Below, in pieces: positions 1 to 5,841 of a DNA stretch of 13,063 nucleotides; the stretch's first letter is position 1, and the number at the start of each line of letters is the position of its first letter. A program made the position numbers and the translations under genes. Origin of the DNA: CAZOWW01 sp964583765. Its GTDB lineage: Bacteria; Actinomycetota; Actinomycetes; Actinomycetales; Kineosporiaceae. The notes under the pieces were generated by a model, which made no database searches, was not told the origin of the DNA, and was given only the letters and a program-made list of their open reading frames with translations. The stretch lies in assembly GCA_964583765.1 (NCBI GenBank), contig CAZOWW010000147.1, positions 1 to 13,063 on the forward strand, written 5' to 3'.

Positions 1-192
1 CCACCCGCACAGATCGGCACCGGCTGGAACGGCCTCGACCTCTACCTCGGCGACCTCACCGGAGACCACCGAGCCGACATCGTCACCCGCGACGGCACCG
101 GCGTCCTGCGCCTGTACCGCACCACCGGATCCACCACCAACCAGATCGTCGCACCACCCGCACAGATCGGCACCGGCTGGAACGGCCTCGAC
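1..192 (+). repeat. Exact 39-bp coding repeat, period 153 bp
   Basis: Bases 1-39 recur without change at 154-192. The period of 153 bp is 51 codons, one repeat blade of the FG-GAP-like protein. Identity at silent positions over 39 bp indicates recent unit duplication or homogenisation. Confidence 0.85.
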
Positions 193-201
193 ATCCTCTG
201 A
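1..201 (+). CDS. C-terminal end of an FG-GAP/VCBS-like repeat protein (5' truncated by window edge)
   Basis: Frame 1 is open from the first base to TGA at 199-201 and gives 66 residues. The peptide contains PPAQIGTGWNGLD twice, 51 residues apart, with GDLTGDHRADIVTRDGTG between them. The D-x-T-G-D-x-x-A-D-I segment is the calcium-binding-like core of FG-GAP/VCBS repeats, which build beta-propellers. Such proteins are usually secreted and often carry an enzyme or adhesion domain in the part missing here, so the function of the whole protein cannot be given. The chain stops right after the second GWNGLD unit, as expected for the last blade. The two repeat units are identical over 39 bases (1-39 and 154-192), suggesting recent duplication or gene conversion. 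Codons are strongly G/C-ending. The family assignment is good; substrate and location are inferred. Confidence 0.8.
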   Translation, partial: PPAQIGTGWNGLDLYLGDLTGDHRADIVTRDGTGVLRLYRTTGSTTNQIVAPPAQIGTGWNGLDIL

Positions 202-256
202 GCACAGCTCGTCCGCGACCGGTCCTGCTCGGCACCGGCCGGTCACGCCGGGTAGC

Positions 257-289
257 GGCCCCGGGACGGGTTCCCGTCCGCCCGGGGCC
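257..289. terminator. GC-rich hairpin between convergent genes
   Basis: GGCCCCGGG at 257-265 pairs with CCCGGGGCC at 281-289. Inside it ACGGG (266-270) pairs with CCCGT (273-277), leaving a 3-nt bulge at 278-280. The hairpin sits between the end of the FG-GAP-like gene (201) and the end of the methyltransferase gene (321), so it could end transcription from both sides. There is no T-run, as is common in high-GC actinobacteria. Confidence 0.6.
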
Positions 290-320
290 TCCCCCAGGCC
301 CGGCGCCACCGCCGGTCCAC

Positions 321-1172
321 TCAGCTCGACGCCGGACCGGGCCGGGCCGAGGCGTGCCCGAGCAGGGCCACAGCCTCCAGGCGGAACCGGCCGTGGCCGT
401 CCACCCGATCACGCACCAGCTCGTCGTAGGCCTGGCGGACGGCCAGACGTTGGCGTTCGTCCAGGGCGGCGAACGCAGCACCGATACGCGCCGTTCCGGT
501 GATCAACCCGGTCCACCACAGGCCGGGATCGATGGCATGGACCAGGGTGAGCCGCTCCACCTCGGCGTCCTGCCAGAGGGCATCGTCGAACAGTCCCCGG
601 AATCCCGGCAGGGTCAGGGCCGGCGGCCCGGCCGGGGCCGGGGGCAGGTTCACCCCGGCGACTCTCAGCGCATGGTCGAAGACCGCCGTCGGAGCCGTCC
701 GTCCGGGGGAACGATCCCAGCAGGTCAGGGCGATCCGCCCTCCGGCCCGCGTGACCCGGTGCAGTTCGGCGAGCGCCGAGCCGGGGTCACCGAGGTGGTT
801 GACGACGAACCCCCCCACGACCGCGTCGACGCTGTCGTCCGCGAACGGCAGGGCCGGCAGCGCGGCGCACACCGCGCCCGCTCCCGGAGCAGCTCCGCGC
901 GCCAGGCCGACCATGGCGCGGCTCGCATCGGACAGGACGAGGGTCGCGCCCGTGGCCACCAGGGTCGACGAGACGGAGCCGGAACCGCAGCCGACCTCCA
1001 GCACCACCTGTCCGGGAGCGACCCGGACGGCGCTCACCAGAGCCTGCGCGGCCAAGCGGGTCAGCTGCGCGAAGATCTCGGCGTACCCGCGTTCCCGTTC
1101 CTGCCAGGCAGCACGCTCGAAGGCGTCGTAGGTGACGGCCTGCCCGCTCGCGGCGGCTCTCCCCACTGTCAT
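321..1172 (-). CDS. Class I SAM-dependent methyltransferase
   Basis: This 283-residue protein has the class I (Rossmann) methyltransferase layout. Motif I is LEVGCGSG at residues 58-65, the acidic residue ending strand beta-2 is D82 in LVLSDAS, DDSVDAVVGGFVVNHLGDP follows at 112-130, and TRAGGRIALTCWD lies at 141-153. This resembles UbiE/Methyltransf_11 proteins acting on small molecules, but the substrate is not readable. The ATG at 1172 is chosen because GAGGGG (1179-1184 on this strand) lies 6 nt before it; the in-frame ATG at 1178 touches that site, and the one at 1202 lacks a clear site. The gene stands alone: it converges on the FG-GAP-like gene, and 172 nt separate it from the GGDEF-EAL gene upstream. 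A short dyad at 1190-1203 lies just before its ribosome site. No signal peptide or membrane segment is seen, so it should be cytoplasmic. Confidence 0.85.
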   Translation of the reverse strand: MTVGRAAASGQAVTYDAFERAAWQERERGYAEIFAQLTRLAAQALVSAVRVAPGQVVLEVGCGSGSVSSTLVATGATLVLSDASRAMVGLARGAAPGAGAVCAALPALPFADDSVDAVVGGFVVNHLGDPGSALAELHRVTRAGGRIALTCWDRSPGRTAPTAVFDHALRVAGVNLPPAPAGPPALTLPGFRGLFDDALWQDAEVERLTLVHAIDPGLWWTGLITGTARIGAAFAALDERQRLAVRQAYDELVRDRVDGHGRFRLEAVALLGHASARPGPASS

Positions 1173-1178
1173 GGTCAT

Positions 1179-1184
1179 CCCCTC
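1179..1184 (-). promoter_or_regulatory. Ribosome binding site of the methyltransferase
   Basis: GAGGGG on the minus strand, 6 nt before ATG 1172. Its spacing selects this start over the in-frame ATG at 1178, which would have no spacer. Confidence 0.6.
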
Positions 1185-1189
1185 ACGCA

Positions 1190-1203
1190 GGTGCGGTCGC
1201 ACC
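1190..1203. promoter_or_regulatory. Short dyad upstream of the methyltransferase, possible operator
   Basis: GGTGCG at 1190-1195 and CGCACC at 1198-1203 form an inverted repeat with a 2-nt centre. It lies 5 nt upstream of the ribosome site, in the 172-nt gap (1173-1344) that must carry the promoter. It could be a regulator site or a chance dyad in GC-rich DNA. No convincing -35/-10 pair was found here. Confidence 0.25.
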
Positions 1204-1344
1204 CGCGAAGGACGCCGAGGAGCCGTCCAGGGCCGACGCCGGCCCCGCGCGGCCCCGCCACCGGGTGCGGAACGTCATCAGTGTCCGCCATGAGCGTCCC
1301 GGTCGACCATGACATCCGGCCTTGGAAGGGCCTGGAGCGGGCGG

Positions 1345-3570
1345 TCAACGCGGAAGAGCCTGCCGGCCGCTGCGGCCGCGCACCCCGTCGGCGGGTCCCG
1401 TCGGAACGCCGGTCGGTCGGGTGCGCAGGTACTCGTGCCACTGTCCTGGCGGCATCGGTCGCGCGAAGAGGAACCCCTGCCCCAGGTCACAACCGAGGTC
1501 GGCGAGAACCTCCAGCTGCTCGGGGGTCTCGATTCCTTCGGCGACCGTCTCCAGCCGGAGTCGTTGACAGAGCTCGATGATGCTACGAACGACCGCGATG
1601 TCGTCGTCGGCGTCCGGTCCCAGCCTCGCGATGAACGTTCGGTCGATCTTCACCTGGTCCACCGGGAACCGGCGCAGGTAGGACAGGGAGGAGTACCCGG
1701 TCCCGAAGTCGTCGATGGACAGGCGGATCCCGAGGTCCTTGAGCGCGTTCAGCCCAGCGCGCGCGGCGTCCGGATCGTCCATCAGCAGCGACTCGGTGAT
1801 CTCGAGCGTGAGGACGGTGGCCGGGAGCCCTGAGGCGAGCAGCGCGGCGGTGACGACGGCAGGCAGATCCGGATCGACGATCTGGCGTGCGGAGAGGTTG
1901 AGACTGAGCCGCAGCGACGGCAACGCGTCTCGCCACGGTTCGACCTCGATCAGGCCCTGGTGAATGGCCCACGCGCCCAGTTCGATGATCGCTTCGGTCT
2001 CCTCGGCCACGGGGATGAAGTCACCCGGCGGCACCAGGCCACGGGTGGGGTGGCTCCACCGCATGAGCCCCTCGATGCCCTCGATCTCGGAGGATCCGAT
2101 CTTGATGATCGGCTGGTAGGCCAACCAGAGTTGCCCGTTCTGGTGGGCGCGCCGCAGGTCGGTACGCAAGCCCAACCGATTGATCACATCCTCGAGCATG
2201 TGCGGCGCGAACACGACCGAACGCCCGCGCCCGGCCCGCTTGGCGCAGTACATGGCGATGTCGGCGTCGCTGAGCAGGCCGCCCGCGTCCACGTGTCGGG
2301 CCGTCAGCGGGGCGATCCCCACGCTGGCACCGATGTCCACCTCCTGACCGTCCAGGACGAACGGCCGGGCGAGCACGGAGACGATGCGCTCGGCCACGGC
2401 GTGACCGGTTTCGGCGTCCGTTCGCTCGAGCAGGACGGCGAACTCGTCCCCGCCCAGTCGGGCGGCGGTGTCCTCGGCGCGGGCCGAGGCGGTGATCCGG
2501 CGACCGACCTCCGCGAGGAGGTCGTCACCGATCCGGTGACCCAGGGTGTCGTTCACCGCCTTGAACCGGTCGAGGTCGATGAACAGAACGGTCAGATCGT
2601 GCCCCTGGGCGAGCGCGGTCCGCCGGGCCTGTTCGACCCGCTCCAGGAACAGCACCCGGTTCGGCAGCCCGGTGATCGAGTCGTGATAGGCCTCGCGGAT
2701 GGCGTCGAGGGCGCGAGCGTCGGTCAGGGCAAGGCTGACCTGCTGGGCGAAGGCGGTCAGCAGTTCACCATGGTCACGCCGACCGTCGCGGCCCCGGTCC
2801 GACCGAGCGACGAGACAGCCGGCAGTCTCACCGCTCACCACGACCCGCTCGGCCAAGACCGTCTGGTCGTGGGACACGGGTGCACCGGGGGCGGTGGCGT
2901 CTACGACCATCACCCGGTGTGCCATGGCCACGGTCGCCTCGTCGAGATCGGGGTAGTCGAACACAGAGGCAGGCACGAGCGCACCGGGCACCAATGGGTC
3001 GATGAGAAGCAATGCGATCGGGCAGCCCCCGAGCAGGACCGAGGCGCCGGCGGTGATCGCGTCGAGGAGTTCCTGCAACGGGCGGCGCGCGGAGATCGCC
3101 CGCTGGATCGCGAGCAGGGTCTCGACGAGCTGATGACGGGACCGTTCCCGCTGCAGGGTCTCCACGTTGTGCAGGACGAGCCCGAGAACCAGTGCCATGC
3201 CCTGGAGCATCTGCTGTTCCTCGGCCGCGCATTCCTCACCGACCCGCCCCACGATGATCCGTTTGGACGATGAGTCGGCCCGGCCGGCCACGGTGGAGAG
3301 CTCGCCACAGGCCAGGTACGTTCGGCCGATCCCGGGGATCAGCACGACGTCCCCGCCCTCGGCTGCCCACGCGAACTCCTCGGGTACGCCCTGCCGTCCG
3401 AACCCGACGCTCCCGCGGAGCTCACCGTCGATGATGACCGCGCCCACCTCGGCGTCCAGCGCTTCGACGGCCCTCTCCAGAGCCACCATGATCGCTTCCG
3501 TCGGGTCCTGCGGACGGCTCACGGCAAAGAGGTACTCCGTCAGCTGATGTATCGACCAGTGGTAGGACAC
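1345..3570 (-). CDS. GAF-GAF-GGDEF-EAL cyclic-di-GMP turnover protein
   Basis: The 741-residue protein has no membrane segment. Residues about 8-140 and 145-290 look like two GAF-type sensory domains. The diguanylate cyclase domain (about 297-455) carries FIDLDRFKAVND (330-341), an RxxD inhibitory site (R364-D367) and intact GGDEF (373-377). The phosphodiesterase domain (about 468-716) has EGL in place of EAL (E500), N558, E590, DDFGTG (620-625), K641, E678 and Q698, so the usual metal and catalytic residues are present. Both making and breaking c-di-GMP are therefore possible; which dominates cannot be read. The start is GTG, 18 nt after the FIST gene stop, with only a weak ribosome site; ATG at 3489 is the alternative but would cut into the first GAF region. 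The tail after residue 717 is Pro/Gly/Arg-rich. Co-transcription with FIST suggests FIST input controls this enzyme (inference). Confidence 0.92.
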   Translation of the reverse strand: MSYHWSIHQLTEYLFAVSRPQDPTEAIMVALERAVEALDAEVGAVIIDGELRGSVGFGRQGVPEEFAWAAEGGDVVLIPGIGRTYLACGELSTVAGRADSSSKRIIVGRVGEECAAEEQQMLQGMALVLGLVLHNVETLQRERSRHQLVETLLAIQRAISARRPLQELLDAITAGASVLLGGCPIALLLIDPLVPGALVPASVFDYPDLDEATVAMAHRVMVVDATAPGAPVSHDQTVLAERVVVSGETAGCLVARSDRGRDGRRDHGELLTAFAQQVSLALTDARALDAIREAYHDSITGLPNRVLFLERVEQARRTALAQGHDLTVLFIDLDRFKAVNDTLGHRIGDDLLAEVGRRITASARAEDTAARLGGDEFAVLLERTDAETGHAVAERIVSVLARPFVLDGQEVDIGASVGIAPLTARHVDAGGLLSDADIAMYCAKRAGRGRSVVFAPHMLEDVINRLGLRTDLRRAHQNGQLWLAYQPIIKIGSSEIEGIEGLMRWSHPTRGLVPPGDFIPVAEETEAIIELGAWAIHQGLIEVEPWRDALPSLRLSLNLSARQIVDPDLPAVVTAALLASGLPATVLTLEITESLLMDDPDAARAGLNALKDLGIRLSIDDFGTGYSSLSYLRRFPVDQVKIDRTFIARLGPDADDDIAVVRSIIELCQRLRLETVAEGIETPEQLEVLADLGCDLGQGFLFARPMPPGQWHEYLRTRPTGVPTGPADGVRGRSGRQALPR

Positions 3571-3588
3571 CGTGTGCGCCCGGAGTGA

Positions 3589-4830
3589 TCAGGCCAGGGC
3601 CAGGGCGACGATGGTCAGGTGATGCATCCCGCGGGAACCGCGGGTCCGGGCGATCTCACCGAAGGTGTAGAACCCGGCGATCGGGGCGTCTCCCGTCGAG
3701 GCTGCGATCGCGGCCTGCTCCGCCGCGACCAGGTCCTTGTCCCTCAGCCTGAGCTTGCGGGCACCGCAGTCGAAGACCAGCACGCCCAAGGCGGGGGCAC
3801 CGTCCAGACCATCGACGGCCATCTCACACGAACTCGTGGCCGCGGCGACCAACGCCTCGGCGTCCGTCGTCATCGTCCAGACCAGAGCGCCTTGCGGGAT
3901 GTCGGCAAGGCAGAGCAGGGAGCCCTTCTCGAGGTCGGCGCTGTGCACCACCCGGATGTCCTCCGCGCTGCGCCGGGACAGCCCGAGCGGGTGGTCGAAC
4001 GCCGCGGCCCGGAACTTCTCGTCGTCCTCGAGCAGCGATCGATCGGCGCCGATCCGGCGCAGGTAGACATCCAGCGCCGGTTCGTCGTCGATGCGGAAGA
4101 CCTCGCCCCCGACGCTGCTGGTGACGACCATCGCGTCGCCCTGCTTCTCCCATCCGTGGGCGATCCCGGTTCCGAACGGTCCACTCGATCCCAACCCGAC
4201 CGCGACGATCGAGTCCTCCAGCCGTTCCACCCCGGCACCGGTGCCGTGGAACTGGTACGTCAGTTCGTACTTCACGTCGTCCGCGGAGCAGCCGCCGACG
4301 ATCGGCACCGACGCTCCCAGCACCGAGTAGGCGCCGCGGACCACCTCGTGCTGTCCCCGGGTCAATCCATCGGCGATCATGAGAAGGACCTGGTGCGGCA
4401 GCTCGATGTCCGCCATCGCGGCGCACGCCGCCACTCCGGCCTGACGACGATCGACGCTCGCATCCCGGACCACGCAGGAGCTGGCCGAGAATCCCGTGCC
4501 GCCCAGCGCCATCGCCACGACCGCGGCCCCTACGCCCATGGTCTCCAACCCGGGTCCGCCGCGGGCGATCTCTCCCATGGACGTCGCTCCGACGACGAGC
4601 ACGTCATCAGGGGTCACCGAGCAGATGCCGTCCAGCACGGCCTCCGCGTCATGGAGGGTCGAGATGAAGACGATCAGCAGCTTGGTCGACGGGGCATCGC
4701 TGCCCGCCTGCGTCGCCTGCGCCTCCGCCGCCGCTTCTGCGCCGGCCTGATACCCGTCGCCGGCCATGCTCCGGCCGACACCCACCCAACGCTCCGTCGT
4801 ACCGGCAGCGACGTCGAGATCCATGTCCAT
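3589..4830 (-). CDS. FIST N + FIST C domain sensory protein
   Basis: The 413-residue soluble protein matches the FIST sensory family. The N-terminal FIST half contains DDVLVVGATSMGEIA (75-89) and IVGGCSADD (177-185). The centre has GIAHGWEKQG (222-231). The C-terminal half has LGVLVFDCGAR (348-358) and GFYTFGEIA (386-394), and ends GMHHLTIVALALA. Many relatives have an HN-x-T element near the end; here it is HH-L-T (H403, H404). FIST proteins act as small-ligand sensors for partner kinases, receptors or c-di-GMP enzymes; some (NosP) bind heme and nitric oxide. Nothing here shows heme binding directly. ATG 4830 (or ATG 4824) is preferred to GTG 4941, because the longer form would be translated through a perfect 15-bp hairpin and would add an Arg/Gly-rich leader outside the domain. 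The start codon remains uncertain. The gene forms a unit with the GGDEF-EAL gene 18 nt downstream. Confidence 0.88.
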   Translation of the reverse strand: MDMDLDVAAGTTERWVGVGRSMAGDGYQAGAEAAAEAQATQAGSDAPSTKLLIVFISTLHDAEAVLDGICSVTPDDVLVVGATSMGEIARGGPGLETMGVGAAVVAMALGGTGFSASSCVVRDASVDRRQAGVAACAAMADIELPHQVLLMIADGLTRGQHEVVRGAYSVLGASVPIVGGCSADDVKYELTYQFHGTGAGVERLEDSIVAVGLGSSGPFGTGIAHGWEKQGDAMVVTSSVGGEVFRIDDEPALDVYLRRIGADRSLLEDDEKFRAAAFDHPLGLSRRSAEDIRVVHSADLEKGSLLCLADIPQGALVWTMTTDAEALVAAATSSCEMAVDGLDGAPALGVLVFDCGARKLRLRDKDLVAAEQAAIAASTGDAPIAGFYTFGEIARTRGSRGMHHLTIVALALA

Positions 4831-4897
4831 GGGATCGGTACCGCCGTCCACGCCCTTGAGCTTCGTCCTGCCCCGCCGTAGCGCCGACAGCGTCGCG

Positions 4898-4928
4898 GTC
4901 GCGGCGGACGGAGTCCGTCCGCCGCGAC
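4898..4928. terminator. Perfect 15-bp inverted repeat, likely terminator of the uronate operon
   Basis: GTCGCGGCGGACGGA at 4898-4912 is the exact reverse complement of TCCGTCCGCCGCGAC at 4914-4928, with one central base. RNA would fold into about 13 bp with a small loop. It starts 31 nt after the SDR stop on the minus strand and ends 67 nt before the FIST ATG. It should end the metabolic transcript and keep the signalling pair separate. There is no T-run, and an attenuator role for the FIST unit cannot be excluded. Confidence 0.65.
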
Positions 4929-4959
4929 CTCCGGGGTCCACCGTGGCGCCCGGGGTCGG

Positions 4960-5841
4960 CTACAACCGTCCGAGGCTCAGTCCGCCGTCCACCATGACCA
5001 CCTGCCCGGTCGAGTAGGCGAGATCCCCCCGGGCCAGCGCGGCCACCACCCGACCCACGTCCTCGGGCAGTCCCCAGCGTCCCTGGGGGATCAACCCGTC
5101 GGCGATCAACCGGTCGTACCGCTCGACGACACCGCTGGTCATGTCCGTGCGGATGACCCCGGGACGCACCTCGTACACCGGGATGCCGTACCCGGACAGC
5201 CGCACGGCCCACAGCTGGGCGGCCATCGCGAGTCCCGCCTTGGACAGGCAGTACTCCCCACGTTCCGGGGAGGCCAGGGTCGCCGAGACCGAGGTGATGA
5301 AGACGATCGCGGCCCGGGCGTCGGGGACGTGCTCGCACCGAGCGACCAGATCCCGGGCCACGGCCTGGGTCAGGAAGTACGGTCCGGCAAGGTTCGTCGA
5401 CATCACCCGGTCGTAGCTGTCCCGGGTGGCCTCCAACAGGTCCCGTCGCTCGCGCGGTGCCACCCCGGCGTTGTTCACGAGCAGCCGCATCGGCCCCAGC
5501 TCGGCCTTCACCTCGGCGAGCAGTTGTTCCCGGTCGGCGTCCTCGGCGATGTCCGCCGGCACGTAGTGCACCCGGGCGCCGTCCGCACGGAGCCGTTCGA
5601 GCAGGGGCCGCACCTCGTCCCGCGGGCGCCGCCCGCAGGTCGCCACCGCCCAGCCCTCGCGCAGCAGCGCCTCGACGATGCCGAGACCGATCCCGCGGGT
5701 GCCACCGGTGACCAGGGCGACATCCCCCGCTCCGCCGGTCGGGGACGAGAGGCTGGTGCGCGACGAGGCGGTGGGGGACGAGACGGTGGGGGACGACGAG
5801 ACGGCAGGAGGTGTCGGCACGGCGGGGACGTCCGCGCTCAT
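4960..5841 (-). CDS. SDR-family oxidoreductase, KduD/DhuD/DEH-reductase-like
   Basis: The 293-residue protein is a classical short-chain dehydrogenase: cofactor motif TGGTRGIG (45-52), NNAG (123-126), N150, catalytic serine in ITSVSA (S184 or S186), Y197-x-x-x-K201 in YCLSK, and RPG (226-228). Family members reduce or oxidise a keto/hydroxy group with NAD(P)H. In this locus the fitting reaction is reduction of the 4-deoxy-5-keto-uronate, or its isomer, to 2-keto-3-deoxygluconate; this is inferred from neighbours, as motifs cannot separate it from FabG-type enzymes. The ATG overlaps the stop of the GH88 gene (ATGA), so translation is probably coupled. Odd: about 38 residues of Ser/Thr/Pro-rich sequence precede the fold, coded partly by a 15-bp tandem repeat. 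No alternative start lies close to the domain. It is the last gene of its operon. Confidence 0.88.
   Translation of the reverse strand: MSADVPAVPTPPAVSSSPTVSSPTASSRTSLSSPTGGAGDVALVTGGTRGIGLGIVEALLREGWAVATCGRRPRDEVRPLLERLRADGARVHYVPADIAEDADREQLLAEVKAELGPMRLLVNNAGVAPRERRDLLEATRDSYDRVMSTNLAGPYFLTQAVARDLVARCEHVPDARAAIVFITSVSATLASPERGEYCLSKAGLAMAAQLWAVRLSGYGIPVYEVRPGVIRTDMTSGVVERYDRLIADGLIPQGRWGLPEDVGRVVAALARGDLAYSTGQVVMVDGGLSLGRL
5762..5804 (-). repeat. 15-bp tandem repeat coding the SDR N-terminal tail
   Basis: Units at 5762-5776 and 5777-5791 differ at one base, and a partial unit follows at 5792-5804. On the coding (minus) strand they give PTVSS and PTASS pentapeptides. The period is a multiple of three, so changes in unit number keep the frame. 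Confidence 0.7.

Noticed and set aside
1278..1310. Tiny minus-strand reading frame (about 10 codons) upstream of the methyltransferase
   Set aside because: No ribosome site and no coding signal; it is too short to support.
1318..1332. Short imperfect hairpin after the GGDEF-EAL gene
   Set aside because: The stem is only about 6 bp with a bulge and no T-run; too weak to call a terminator.
1960..3273. Long + strand open frame opposite the GGDEF-EAL gene
   Set aside because: No domain motif and no ribosome site; the minus-strand frame has intact GGDEF and EAL signatures across the same bases.
3619..4881. Long + strand open frame opposite the FIST gene
   Set aside because: Shadow frame of a clear FIST protein; composition is Arg/Gly/His-rich with no motif.
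4831..4941. FIST start at GTG 4941
   Set aside because: The extra 37 residues are Arg/Gly-rich and would be translated through the perfect 15-bp hairpin at 4898-4928; the FIST fold starts after ATG 4830.
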